Of a stretch of DNA of 64,000 nucleotides, positions 52,154-61,402 are shown piece by piece. This DNA is from Komagataeibacter diospyri (GTDB lineage Bacteria; Pseudomonadota; Alphaproteobacteria; Acetobacterales; Acetobacteraceae). The translations under genes and the position numbers were made by a program. Each line of letters begins with the position of its first letter. The stretch's first letter is position 1. The stretch lies in NCBI RefSeq assembly GCF_006538165.1, contig NZ_BDLU01000063.1, positions 205,048 to 269,047 on the forward strand, given 5' to 3'. The notes beneath the pieces were generated by a model, which worked only from the letters and a program-made list of their open reading frames with translations, was not told where the DNA came from and made no database searches.

Positions 52154-54007
52154 ATGTCCAAAGCGTATTTTTCCGCCCCCCAGGCCGGTGCCGCCGGTCT
52201 TTTCCCCGTGCATGGGAATGCAGGCCAGCCAGCAGGCGGCGCATCCGCACTGGCCGGGCTGCCGCGCTGGGATCTGTCAGACCTGTATGACGGGCCGGAT
52301 TCGCCGCAGCTTGCAATCGACCTTGATCAGGCAGATGCGGACGCGCAGGCGTTTTCACGCGCATGGCAGGGGCGGCTGGCTGCCGTGACCGGGGGCGAAC
52401 TGGCGCAGGCCATTGCCGAATACCAGCGGATTGACGAAGTGCTGGGCCGCGCCGGGTCCTATGCCCAGCTTCTGTTCGCGGCCAATACATCGGATTCCGA
52501 CGTGGCCCGTTTCGCGCAGTCGGTCAATGAACGGCTGACCGCCATTTCCACGCATCTTCTGTTCTTCACACTGGAAATCAACCGGATTTCCGATGACGGA
52601 CTGGGTGCGCAGATGAGTGACCCGGCCCTTGCGCACTGGGCGCCATTCCTGCGCGACCTGCGGGTGTTCCGTCCCTATCAGCTGTCTGATGAGGTCGAAG
52701 CCGTCCTGCACGAAAAATCCGTCACGGGGGCTGCTGCATGGAACCGCCTGTTTGACGAGACGATGGCCGGCCTGCGCGTGCGTGTCGGCGGCGAGGATAC
52801 CACGCTGGGCAATGCACTGGACACCATGTCCAGCCCGGACCGGACGGTGCGCGAACATGCAGCCCGCGCCATTGGTGATGAACTGGGCCGTAACGTGAAG
52901 CTGTTTTCACTGATTACGAACACGCTGGCCAAGGACAAGGCCATTGTGGACGGGTTGCGGCATTACCCGCGTCCGACCTCGGCACGTAACTGCGCCAATA
53001 TGGTCGAGGATGAAGTTGTCGATGCGCTGGTTCAGGCCGTGACCGAGGCCTATCCCCGCCTGTCCCATCGTTATTATGCGCTCAAGGCCAAATGGCTGGG
53101 GCTGGAAAAGCTGGAATACTGGGACCGCAATGCGCCGCTGACCACGCAGGACGAACCGCTGATCCCGTGGGCGGAGGCAACGAAGCAGGTCATGACGGCC
53201 TATGAGGGTTTCGATCCGCGCATGGGCACGGTGGCGAAGCAGTTTTTCGACCACGCATGGATCGATGCCCCTCCCGTGCCGGGCAAGGCGTCAGGCGCGT
53301 TTGCCCACCCTGCCGTGCCATCGGTGCATCCCTACCTGCTGCTCAATTACCGTGGGCGCACGCGCGACGTGATGACGCTGGCGCATGAACTGGGCCATGG
53401 CGTGCATCAGGTGCTGGCGGGAAAGCAGGGTTACCTTATGTCCAGCACGCCGCTGACACTGGCGGAAACCGCCAGCGTGTTTGGTGAAATGCTGACCTTC
53501 CGCGCGCTGCTCGACGCCCAGACCGATCCCCAGCGGCGCAGGCTCATGCTGGCGGCCAAGGTGGAGGACATGCTCAACACCGTCGTGCGCCAGATCGCCT
53601 TCTACCGTTTTGAGATGCTGGTGCATGAAGAACGCCGCCATGGCGAACTGCTGCCCGCCCGTATCGGGGAAATCTGGCGCCAGACACAGGTCGAAAGCCT
53701 TGGCCCGGCCTTCAACTTCACGCCAGATTACGATGTGTACTGGACCTATATCCCCCATTTCATCCATTCACCGTTCTATGTGTATGCCTATGCCTTTGGC
53801 GATTGTCTGGTAAACGCGCTATATGGGGTGTTCCGGTCCGGCCATCCGGGTTTTCAGGACAAGTACCTCGACATGCTGAAGGCTGGCGGGACCAGACGGC
53901 ATCGTGAACTGCTGGCCCCCTTCGGGCTGGATGCGGCGGATCCCGGGTTCTGGCAGAAGGGGCTGGATGTGATCGCCGGATTTATTGATGAACTGGAGCG
54001 TGTCTGA
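52154..54007 (+). CDS. pepF: M3-family oligoendopeptidase F
   Basis: PepF is a cytoplasmic zinc peptidase that degrades short peptides. The 617-residue product is almost entirely helical. The zinc motif is H411-E412-L-G-H415 in MTLAHELGHGVHQ, with the downstream ligand glutamate in ETASVFGEMLTF. The block FTPDYDVYWTYIPHFIHSPF with its tyrosines is also conserved. The ATG at 52154 gives the family N-terminus; the frame is open further left inside gltB without homology. The next gene begins two bases after its stop. Confidence 0.93.
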   Translation: MSKAYFSAPQAGAAGLFPVHGNAGQPAGGASALAGLPRWDLSDLYDGPDSPQLAIDLDQADADAQAFSRAWQGRLAAVTGGELAQAIAEYQRIDEVLGRAGSYAQLLFAANTSDSDVARFAQSVNERLTAISTHLLFFTLEINRISDDGLGAQMSDPALAHWAPFLRDLRVFRPYQLSDEVEAVLHEKSVTGAAAWNRLFDETMAGLRVRVGGEDTTLGNALDTMSSPDRTVREHAARAIGDELGRNVKLFSLITNTLAKDKAIVDGLRHYPRPTSARNCANMVEDEVVDALVQAVTEAYPRLSHRYYALKAKWLGLEKLEYWDRNAPLTTQDEPLIPWAEATKQVMTAYEGFDPRMGTVAKQFFDHAWIDAPPVPGKASGAFAHPAVPSVHPYLLLNYRGRTRDVMTLAHELGHGVHQVLAGKQGYLMSSTPLTLAETASVFGEMLTFRALLDAQTDPQRRRLMLAAKVEDMLNTVVRQIAFYRFEMLVHEERRHGELLPARIGEIWRQTQVESLGPAFNFTPDYDVYWTYIPHFIHSPFYVYAYAFGDCLVNALYGVFRSGHPGFQDKYLDMLKAGGTRRHRELLAPFGLDAADPGFWQKGLDVIAGFIDELERV

Positions 54008-54008
54008 C

Positions 54009-55379
54009 GTGGCGGATGAACGGAATATCGATAATACCGGCCTGTTTGGTGAATTCCGTCGCATGGTGCGCACATCGGGGACTGTGGGTGGCATTGCCGC
54101 GCGTATCGCCGGGCACAAGATGGGTTTCCGCTCCAACCAGTCCATCCATGCCGAGGATCTGAAAAGCGTCCTTGGCGGGCTGAAGGGGCCGCTGATGAAG
54201 GGTGCGCAGCTTCTGTCCACCATTCCCGGTGCCCTGCCGGAGGAATATGCCAAGGAACTGGCGCAGCTTCAGGCCAATGCGCCGCCCATGGGATGGAACT
54301 TCGTCCGCCGCCGCATGTCCGCCGAACTGGGGCCGAACTGGGAGCGCAATTTCCGCTCTTTCAACCGCGAGGCGTCGGCTGCCGCAAGTCTTGGGCAGGT
54401 GCATCGTGCGGTGCTGCCTGACGGGCGCGAGGTCGCGTGCAAGCTGCAGTACCCGGACATGAAATCTACGGTCGAATCCGACCTCAAGCAGTTCCGCATG
54501 GCAGTGAGCCTGTTCTACCGGCTGGACAGCACGATCTGTCAGGATGACGTGCTGGAGGAACTGCAGGACCGGCTGTATGAGGAACTGGACTATCTGCGTG
54601 AAGCCGCGAACATGCGGCTGTATCACCTGATGCTGTCGGAATTCGAGGACATCACCATTCCCCGGCCGGTGGATGCGCTATGCACCCAGCGCCTGCTGAC
54701 CATGGAATGGGTCAATGGACGTGGCATCCAGCAGGTGCTGGACACCAATCCCACGCAGGAGGAGCGCAACCGCATGGCCCGCGCCCTGTTCCGCGCGTGG
54801 TATGCGCCGCTATACCGGTATGGCGTCATCCATGGTGACCCGCATATGGGCAATTTCACCGTGCGCGATGATTACGGCATCAACCTGCTGGATTTCGGCG
54901 CGATCCGGATTTTTCCCTCACGCTTCGTGCAGGGCATCATCGACCTGCACCGCGCGATCGAGACGGATGACGAGGATCTGGCCATGCATGCGTATGAAGC
55001 ATGGGGCTTCGTCAACCTGTCGCGTGATACGGTGCGGGTGCTTAATGAATGGGCGCGCTTCATCTATGGCCCGCTGCTTGATGACCGGGAACGCTTCATT
55101 CAGGAAGATAACGACCCCCAGTATGGCCGCGCCGTGGCCGAACGCGTCTATAATGGCCTGAAACGCACCGGAGGCGTGCAGCCGCCGCGTGAATTCGTGC
55201 TGGTGGACCGTTCCGCCGTGGGGCTGGGCAGCGTGTTCCTGCGTCTGAAGGCCAAGGTGAACTGGCACGAACTGTTTCAGGAACTGGCTGGCGACTTTAA
55301 CGAGGCCGCGCTGGCCCGCAGGCAGGCCGAAGCCCTGCGTACCGCCCGGGTGCCTGCGCCGCTCGGGTCACGGAACTGA
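54009..55379 (+). CDS. ABC1/UbiB-family kinase-like protein
   Basis: The 456-residue product belongs to the ABC1 (ADCK/UbiB) atypical kinase family linked to ubiquinone synthesis and membrane lipids. It has the family-specific KGAQLLS element before the fold, the Ala-rich nucleotide loop [11 protein letters not shown], the lysine in [10 protein letters not shown], the catalytic [10 protein letters not shown] and the metal-binding LLDFGAI. The GTG at 54009 has GGAG about ten bases upstream; an ATG at 53985 inside pepF is also possible. No C-terminal membrane helices like those of E. coli UbiB are evident, so it is closer to ADCK3-type proteins. Confidence 0.9.
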   Translation: MADERNIDNTGLFGEFRRMVRTSGTVGGIAARIAGHKMGFRSNQSIHAEDLKSVLGGLKGPLMKGAQLLSTIPGALPEEYAKELAQLQANAPPMGWNFVRRRMSAELGPNWERNFRSFNREASAAASLGQVHRAVLPDGREVACKLQYPDMKSTVESDLKQFRMAVSLFYRLDSTICQDDVLEELQDRLYEELDYLREAANMRLYHLMLSEFEDITIPRPVDALCTQRLLTMEWVNGRGIQQVLDTNPTQEERNRMARALFRAWYAPLYRYGVIHGDPHMGNFTVRDDYGINLLDFGAIRIFPSRFVQGIIDLHRAIETDDEDLAMHAYEAWGFVNLSRDTVRVLNEWARFIYGPLLDDRERFIQEDNDPQYGRAVAERVYNGLKRTGGVQPPREFVLVDRSAVGLGSVFLRLKAKVNWHELFQELAGDFNEAALARRQAEALRTARVPAPLGSRN

Positions 55380-55386
55380 AGGAAAA

Positions 55387-55436
55387 GGGGACAAGACACC
55401 GACACGGCACCCTTGTGTCGCGGCGGTTGCGTCCCC
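55387..55436 (+). promoter_or_regulatory. Nested hairpin before uvrB
   Basis: GGGGAC (55387-55392) pairs with GTCCCC (55431-55436) around an inner CGACAC/GTGTCG hairpin (55400-55405 / 55415-55420). It fills most of the 70-base spacer and ends 13 bases before the uvrB ATG. It may be a terminator of the ABC1 gene or a leader structure. Confidence 0.4.
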
Positions 55437-55449
55437 ACTGTCTGTAGCC

Positions 55450-57696
55450 ATGGCAACAGCATCGCGCAGCAAGAAGAAAAAGACGACTGACATTGATCCG
55501 GCGGACATGCCTGTCCTGTTCCAGCCCGAACGTCAGCCCGCAAAACCCAAGACCAACAAATTCAGGGTCCATTCCCCCTATGAACCCGCAGGCGACCAGC
55601 CCACGGCCATTGCCGAACTGGTCAGCGGCGTGGAGGGGGGCGAACGCGATCAGGTCCTGCTGGGCGTGACCGGGTCGGGCAAGACCTTCACCATGGCCAA
55701 GATCATCGAGGCGACGCAGAAGCCGACGCTGGTGCTTGCCCCCAACAAGACGCTCGCCGCCCAGCTTTATGCGGAAATGAAGCAGTTCTTTCCCGATAAC
55801 GCGGTCGAGTATTTTGTCAGCTACTACGATTACTACCAGCCCGAAGCGTATGTGCCCCGGTCGGATACGTATATCGAAAAAGACAGCCAGATTAACGAAC
55901 AGATCGACCGTATGCGCCATGCCGCAACGCAGGCGCTGCTGGAACGCAACGATGTCATCATCGTCGCTTCGGTGTCGTGCATCTACGGTATCGGCTCGGT
56001 CGAGACCTATTCGCGCATGGTGGTCAAGCTGGAGGTCGGTGGTGAAATCGACCGCGACAGGCTGATAAAGGGGCTGGTTGAACTGCAGTACCGCCGCAAT
56101 GACGCGGCCTTCCAGCGCGGCACCTTTCGCGTGCGTGGCGAGACGATTGATGTCTTTCCCGTCCAGAACGAGGATCGCGCCTGGCGCGTCAGCCTGTTTG
56201 GCGACGAGATTGATGAAATCATCGAATTCGACCCGCTGACGGGTGAAAAGACCGGTGACCTGGAATCCATCAGCATTTACGCCAACAGCCATTACGTTAC
56301 CCCGCGCCCCACGCTGACGCAGGCGATGACGGGCATAAAACAGGAACTGCGCGAAACGCTGGCCCGCTTTACCGGGGAAGGCAAGCTGCTGGAAGCCGAG
56401 CGGCTGCAGCAGCGCACGACTTTCGACCTTGAAATGATCGAGACGACAGGCGTGTGCAAGGGGATCGAGAACTATTCACGCTACCTGTCCGGTCGCGCAC
56501 CGGGTGAACCGCCGCCCACCCTGTTTGAATACCTGCCCGAGGATGCGCTGCTGATCGTGGATGAAAGCCACGTGACCGTGCCGCAGATTGGCGGGATGGA
56601 ACGGGGCGATCACGCACGTAAATCCGTGCTGGCGGAATTCGGCTTTCGCCTGCCGTCCTGCCTTGATAACCGTCCGCTGACCTTTGCCGAATGGGATTCC
56701 TACCGTCCCCAGACCGTGTTCGTCAGCGCCACCCCCGGTCCGTGGGAAATGCGCCGTACTGATGGCGTGTTCGCTGAACAGGTCATCCGCCCGACGGGCC
56801 TGATCGATCCGGTCACCATTGTCCGCCCCGTCGAACACCAGGTGGATGACCTGCTGGCCGAATGCCGCCTGACCATTGCCGATGGCGGGCGCGTGCTGGT
56901 CACGACGCTGACCAAGCGCATGGCCGAAGACCTGACCGAATACATGAACGAAGCCGGTATCCGCGTGCGCTACCTGCATTCGGATGTGGATACGCTGGAA
57001 CGCATCGAGATCATCCGCGACCTGCGGCTTGGCGCGTTTGACGTGCTGATTGGCATCAACCTCCTGCGTGAGGGGCTGGATATTCCCGAATGCTCGCTGG
57101 TCGCCATTCTGGATGCGGACAAGGAAGGCTTCCTGCGCTCACGCACGTCGCTGATCCAGACGATCGGCCGCGCCGCGCGTAACGTGGATGGCCGGGTACT
57201 GCTATATGCCGACAAGATGACCGACAGCCTTGCCTACGCCATCGAGGAAACCGCCCGCAGGCGCGAAAAGCAGAGCCTGTGGAACGAGGAACACGGCATT
57301 ACCCCCCAATCGGTGCGCAAGCATATCGGGGAGGCCATATCCTCGGTGTTCGAGCAGGATTACGTCACCGTCATGCCCACGGCGGATGGCAGCGTGCAGG
57401 AAATGGTGGGCAAGGACTACAAGGCGGCGATTGCCGATCTGGAAAAGAAGATGCGCGCGGCTTCGGCCGAACTGGAATTCGAGACCGCGGCCCGTCTGCG
57501 CGACGAAATCCGCAGGCTGGAGGCGCTGGAACTGGGCATGGAACCACCGCCCCTGCCGCAATCCAGCGCGGGACGGCCGGGCACCAGCCCGAAGGCAATA
57601 GCCCGGCGCAACCGTGGCCCGGTGCCGCTGGGTCCGGGGGGCGGTGGCTATGACCCCGATCAGGCAAAGGGAAGGGGAAAGCGGCGTGGACGATAG
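55450..57696 (+). CDS. uvrB: Excinuclease ABC subunit B
   Basis: UvrB is the helicase-like damage-verification subunit of nucleotide excision repair. The 748-residue product has an N-terminal extension of about 40 residues, Walker A GVTGSGKT (72-79), the beta-hairpin [12 protein letters not shown], the DESH box, motif [11 protein letters not shown] and a C-terminal UvrC-binding UVR motif ([19 protein letters not shown]). A basic, Pro/Gly-rich tail follows. No ribosome site or SOS-type box was recognised upstream. Confidence 0.96.
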   Translation: MATASRSKKKKTTDIDPADMPVLFQPERQPAKPKTNKFRVHSPYEPAGDQPTAIAELVSGVEGGERDQVLLGVTGSGKTFTMAKIIEATQKPTLVLAPNKTLAAQLYAEMKQFFPDNAVEYFVSYYDYYQPEAYVPRSDTYIEKDSQINEQIDRMRHAATQALLERNDVIIVASVSCIYGIGSVETYSRMVVKLEVGGEIDRDRLIKGLVELQYRRNDAAFQRGTFRVRGETIDVFPVQNEDRAWRVSLFGDEIDEIIEFDPLTGEKTGDLESISIYANSHYVTPRPTLTQAMTGIKQELRETLARFTGEGKLLEAERLQQRTTFDLEMIETTGVCKGIENYSRYLSGRAPGEPPPTLFEYLPEDALLIVDESHVTVPQIGGMERGDHARKSVLAEFGFRLPSCLDNRPLTFAEWDSYRPQTVFVSATPGPWEMRRTDGVFAEQVIRPTGLIDPVTIVRPVEHQVDDLLAECRLTIADGGRVLVTTLTKRMAEDLTEYMNEAGIRVRYLHSDVDTLERIEIIRDLRLGAFDVLIGINLLREGLDIPECSLVAILDADKEGFLRSRTSLIQTIGRAARNVDGRVLLYADKMTDSLAYAIEETARRREKQSLWNEEHGITPQSVRKHIGEAISSVFEQDYVTVMPTADGSVQEMVGKDYKAAIADLEKKMRAASAELEFETAARLRDEIRRLEALELGMEPPPLPQSSAGRPGTSPKAIARRNRGPVPLGPGGGGYDPDQAKGRGKRRGR

Positions 57697-57742
57697 GACA
57701 GGCGCACAGCCCCAGCCCTGCGCCGGACAGCGGGAACGGAGC

Positions 57743-58639
57743 ATGTCCCCCACGCTGGAGCTGCGTGCGGGCGGCATGAGCCTTGGTCTGCTGCCCGAGG
57801 TTGGGGGCAGTATCGCGTTCTGGCGTAACGGGGCGGGCATGGAATTCCTGCGTCCCGTCAGTGATCCGCATCTTGTGGCCCAGCACGGTCGCGCGGTGGC
57901 GGGTTATCCGCTGGTGCCGTTTTCCAACCGGGTGGCGGGTGATCGTTTCCATTTCGAAGGGGTGGACTACCACCTTGCCCCCAGCTTCGCGGGGGAAGAC
58001 TGCGCCATTCATGGCAATGGATGGCAGCGGCGGTGGCGAATCGCGCTATTGTCCGACAGCAGCGCGACCCTGGCCCTCGATCATACCCCGTCTGGTGCCT
58101 ATGCGGGACAGTGGCCATTCAGCTATCGCGCCCAGCTACGTTATGACCTGCATGAAGCGGGACTGTCGATCGGGATCCTGCTGGAAAATACCGATACGCG
58201 CGACCAGCCGGTGGGCATTGGCTTCCATCCCTATTTTCCCCGTCATTCGGGGCTGAAACTGGGGTTCGTCGCAAGCAGCGTGTGGACAAACGGGCCGGAT
58301 CACCTGCCACTGCTGCGGATCCCGGCGGAAGGGGACTGGTCATTCGCCCATATGCGCGACGCAGGCCATGCGCCGATCGACAACTGTTACGCCGGGTGGT
58401 CGGGCAGCGCCTTCCTGCGCTGGCCACGGGCAGGATATGCCCTGACGGTGGAAGGCAGCCCGGAACTTTCCCACCTCGTGCTGTTTACGCCACCGGAACT
58501 GCCCTATATCGGGCTGGAGCCGGTCAGCAACATGAATGACGGCTTCAACCGCACCACCATCGCCGATAGCGGCGTGCGCGCGCTGGCGCCCGGACAGGTG
58601 ATGGAAGGGCATGTTCGCATGACGGTGGCACGATGCTGA
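57743..58639 (+). CDS. Aldose 1-epimerase-family protein
   Basis: The 298-residue product has the galactose-mutarotase-like beta-sandwich fold. Conserved blocks are GGSIAFWRNG, YPLVPFSNRVAGDRFHF with the substrate-binding NR pair, IHGNGWQRRW with the active-site histidine, and GIGFHPYFPRH with the second one. It could interconvert anomers of aldoses or hexose-6-phosphates; substrate unknown. The ATG at 57743 has GGAACGGA upstream. The last seven bases overlap greB. Confidence 0.87.
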   Translation: MSPTLELRAGGMSLGLLPEVGGSIAFWRNGAGMEFLRPVSDPHLVAQHGRAVAGYPLVPFSNRVAGDRFHFEGVDYHLAPSFAGEDCAIHGNGWQRRWRIALLSDSSATLALDHTPSGAYAGQWPFSYRAQLRYDLHEAGLSIGILLENTDTRDQPVGIGFHPYFPRHSGLKLGFVASSVWTNGPDHLPLLRIPAEGDWSFAHMRDAGHAPIDNCYAGWSGSAFLRWPRAGYALTVEGSPELSHLVLFTPPELPYIGLEPVSNMNDGFNRTTIADSGVRALAPGQVMEGHVRMTVARC

Positions 58640-59169
58640 CGACCCGCCCGCAACCCGCAGCGAAAGGGGGCAGGCCGGCACAGGGCGGTCTGTCATGTTA
58701 TATTACACCCGGCGGTATCGCTGCCATGCGCGCAGAACTCAACGCCCTGCTGCGTGACGAACGGCCAAAGATCGTGGAAATCGTGTCCTGGGCGGCAGGT
58801 AATGGCGACCGGTCGGAAAATGGTGATTACCAGTATGGCAAGCGTCGCCTGCGTGAAATTGATCGCCGCATCCGGTTCCTGACCAGGCGCATCGATAACG
58901 CCATCATTGTCGACCCGTCGGCCCAGCCGCAGCGCAACCGTGTGTTTTTTGGCGCGACGGTCACCTATGTCACTGAACGTGACGAGGAACGGACCGTTAC
59001 CATACTTGGCGTGGATGAAGCCGATATGGCGGCTGGCCAGATCAGTCTTGTCTCCCCCGTTGCGCGGGCGCTCATGCGTGCGGGTGTGGGGGATGAGGTC
59101 CGTCTGGTCACTCCGCGTGGCGAGGAAATGATCGAGGTCCTCGCCATTTCCTATCCATCCACGCCGTAA
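58633..59169 (+). CDS. greB: Transcription elongation factor GreB
   Basis: Gre factors rescue backtracked RNA polymerase by stimulating transcript cleavage. The 178-residue product has the N-terminal coiled coil with the GreB-type GNGDRSENGDYQYGKRRLRE and IDRRIRFLTRRID, including the acidic tip residues, then the FKBP-like C-terminal domain with VGDEVRLVTPRG. The first 17 residues are a short Arg/Pro/Gly-rich extension. It overlaps the epimerase gene by seven bases. Confidence 0.93.
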   Translation: MLTTRPQPAAKGGRPAQGGLSCYITPGGIAAMRAELNALLRDERPKIVEIVSWAAGNGDRSENGDYQYGKRRLREIDRRIRFLTRRIDNAIIVDPSAQPQRNRVFFGATVTYVTERDEERTVTILGVDEADMAAGQISLVSPVARALMRAGVGDEVRLVTPRGEEMIEVLAISYPSTP

Positions 59170-59281
59170 GAAGGGGGCTGGCCGTGGGGGCAAAGGCATA
59201 TTATGACGTTTGTTCCCGATTGGCCCTGCCCCCTGGCTGCCAGCATGAACCAGCCCTGTTCCGCGTGGAGAAAACCCGCCT

Positions 59282-60292
59282 ATGTCACGCCCCCTGAAGG
59301 TTGCTGTCCAGATGGACCCGCTTGGCGGTATCGACATCAACGGTGATTCCACTTTTGCCATGATGCTGGAGGCGCAGGCCCGGGGATATGAACTGTTTGT
59401 CTATCAGGTCGAGGCCCTGAGCCTGAGCGAGGGACGGACCGCGCCACAGGGTGGCCAGCGCACCGACCGCGTCACCGCCCGTGCCCGTCCGGTCACGGTG
59501 CGGCGCAGGGCAGGCGACCATGCGGCCTTCGGGCCGGAACAGGTCATCAACCTTGCTGATATGGACGTGGTGCTGATGCGTCAGGATCCGCCATTCGACA
59601 TGGCCTATATTACCGCGACCCATATTCTTGAACACATCCATGGCATCGGACCGGATCGCGCGCTGGTGGTGAACAACCCCGCCGCCGTGCGCAATGCGCC
59701 TGAAAAGATACTGGTCACGCATTATCCCGACCTCATGCCGCCCACGCTGGTGACATGGGATGTGAAGGCGATACTGGAATTTCGTGCAAAATGGCGCGAC
59801 ATCATCGTAAAACCGCTGTTTGGCAACGGGGGGGCGGGCGTTTTCCGTATCCGGGAAGACGATCCCAACCTGAACGCCCTGCTGGAAATGCATTTTGCCC
59901 GGTCACGTGAACCGCTGATGATCCAGCGCTACGAACCCGCCGTGCGGCGTGGCGACAAGCGCATCATCCTGGTTGACGGCGTGCCGGTGGGTGCGATTGA
60001 CCGGATCCCGGCGGAAGGGGAGACGCGGTCGAACATGCATGTGGGCGGCAGGCCGGTGCGTGCGGAACTGACCGCGCGGGACCGGGAAATCTGTGACACG
60101 ATCGGCCCGATGCTGCGTGAACAGGGACTTATTTTTGTCGGAATCGACGTGATTGGTGAATGGTTGACCGAAATCAATGTCACCTCACCGACCGGCCTGC
60201 AGGAAATCGACCGTTTTGACGGTATCAATACCGCGGGCCTGATATGGGATGCGATCGTGTCCCGTCTGGTCACGGGCGGCGTGGACGCGTAG
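59282..60292 (+). CDS. gshB: Glutathione synthetase
   Basis: GshB joins gamma-glutamylcysteine and glycine with ATP. The 336-residue product shows the N-terminal [20 protein letters not shown], then [19 protein letters not shown], and the ATP-grasp domain with [34 protein letters not shown] and the metal-binding [15 protein letters not shown] block near the C-terminus. An insertion of about 30 residues at 40-70 is Arg/Gly-rich. The ATG follows a GTGGAGAAAACC ribosome site. Confidence 0.95.
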   Translation: MSRPLKVAVQMDPLGGIDINGDSTFAMMLEAQARGYELFVYQVEALSLSEGRTAPQGGQRTDRVTARARPVTVRRRAGDHAAFGPEQVINLADMDVVLMRQDPPFDMAYITATHILEHIHGIGPDRALVVNNPAAVRNAPEKILVTHYPDLMPPTLVTWDVKAILEFRAKWRDIIVKPLFGNGGAGVFRIREDDPNLNALLEMHFARSREPLMIQRYEPAVRRGDKRIILVDGVPVGAIDRIPAEGETRSNMHVGGRPVRAELTARDREICDTIGPMLREQGLIFVGIDVIGEWLTEINVTSPTGLQEIDRFDGINTAGLIWDAIVSRLVTGGVDA

Positions 60293-60317
60293 GAATTGGG
60301 AAACGGTGTCCATGGCA

Positions 60318-60343
60318 GGCACGATGGTCGTGGCTGTCGTGCC
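60318..60343 (+). terminator. Hairpin after gshB
   Basis: A seven-base perfect stem GGCACGA/TCGTGCC (60318-60324 / 60337-60343) with a 12-base loop, 25 bases past the gshB stop and without a T tail. Confidence 0.4.
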
Positions 60344-60421
60344 ATGTGGCATGGCATCGGGCAGGGATTACGGACGGTCGCACGGGCCGGGTGGCGCGTG
60401 GGCAGGTCAGGTGGAAGTGTA

Positions 60422-60517
60422 ATGCAGCAGAACGGGACGGATTTGATCATGGCGGATGCAGCACGGGAGCGGGCCGGATGTGCCGTCTTCCATGGCCTTG
60501 GCATGGGAGCAGCCTGA
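60422..60517 (+). CDS. Possible 31-residue upstream open reading frame of pmtA
   Basis: An ATG with GGAAG four bases before it opens a 31-codon frame (starting MQQNGTDLIMADAARERAG) whose TGA shares one base with the pmtA ATG. The product is not recognised. It may be a leader peptide giving translational coupling, or chance; the ribosome site is closer than usual. Confidence 0.3.
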   Translation: MQQNGTDLIMADAARERAGCAVFHGLGMGAA

Positions 60518-61230
60518 TGAGTGACGTTCTGCATGATGAGGCTGCCGAGAAAGTCGTGGAAATACCTTCCCCCAAATCCGCGCTGGACGCGGCTGCGGTC
60601 AAGGCGGCGTACCGCCGCTGGGCCAGCGTGTATGATGCCGTATTCGGCAGCATTTCAGCCTTCGGGCGCAAGCGCGCGGTCGAAGCCGTCAACACCCTGC
60701 CCGGTTCGCGGGTGCTGGAAGTGGGCGTGGGCACGGGTCTTGCGCTGCCGTATTACCGCAAGGACAAGCATATTACCGGCATCGACCTGTCCGGTGACAT
60801 GCTGGAACGCGCACGCCTGCGCGTAAGGCGGCAGCATCTGTCCAACGTAGATGACCTGCTGGAAATGGATGCCGAGGCAACGAAGTTTGCCGATGGCACG
60901 TTCGATATCGCGGTGGCGATGTTTGTCGCGTCCGTCGTGCCGCATCCGCGTGCGCTGCTGGCGGAACTCAAGCGTGTGGTCAAGCCGGGTGGACACATCC
61001 TGTTCGTCAATCACTTCCTGGCGCAGGGCGGTGTGCGGCTGGCGGTTGAACGCGGCATGGCGCGGGCTTCGCACTCGCTGGGGTGGCATCCCGATTTTGC
61101 CATTGAATCGCTGCTGCCGCCCGCTGACCTGCGGCGTGCGACGCTGCAGCCGGTGCCGCCTGCTGGACTGTTCACCCTGGTCACGCTGCCGCGCGAAGCG
61201 GATAGCTGTGCCAGTCCCATGGTGGCATAA
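60517..61230 (+). CDS. pmtA: Phosphatidylethanolamine N-methyltransferase PmtA-type
   Basis: The 237-residue product is a class I SAM methyltransferase with motif I VLEVGVGTGLALPYY, motif II-like ITGIDLSGDMLERAR, and the post-motif AVAMFVASVVPHPRALLAEL. The N-terminal AAYRRWASVYDAVFG and the C-terminal LFVNHFLAQ fit the alphaproteobacterial enzyme converting phosphatidylethanolamine to phosphatidylcholine, a major lipid of acetic acid bacteria. The ATG overlaps a possible short upstream frame, and GGAG lies nine bases before it. A ubiquinone-type methyltransferase is the main alternative. Confidence 0.85.
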   Translation: MSDVLHDEAAEKVVEIPSPKSALDAAAVKAAYRRWASVYDAVFGSISAFGRKRAVEAVNTLPGSRVLEVGVGTGLALPYYRKDKHITGIDLSGDMLERARLRVRRQHLSNVDDLLEMDAEATKFADGTFDIAVAMFVASVVPHPRALLAELKRVVKPGGHILFVNHFLAQGGVRLAVERGMARASHSLGWHPDFAIESLLPPADLRRATLQPVPPAGLFTLVTLPREADSCASPMVA

Positions 61231-61249
61231 ATCCCGCAGAGGACGGCCA

Positions 61250-61272
61250 GCCCTGTCCCTGTGACAGGGCTG
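61250..61272 (+). terminator. Hairpin terminator candidate after pmtA
   Basis: A nine-base perfect stem AGCCCTGTC/GACAGGGCT with a five-base loop about 20 bases past the pmtA stop. A second weak stem CGACC/GGTCG followed by TTTTT lies at about 61287-61318. Confidence 0.5.
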
Positions 61273-61402
61273 AAATGACGATTGCGCGACCACAGGAGCG
61301 GCCCACAGGGTCGTTTTTGTGTATAAGGCGCGGTATATGATGAAATCATGGTAACGATTGGCCATGCCAGACACCGGCGCATGGCAGCAGGGAGTACATC
61401 GT

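Noticed and set aside
55380..55449. SOS (LexA) box upstream of uvrB
   Set aside because: No GTTC-N7-GTTC or GAAC-type pair is present in the spacer.
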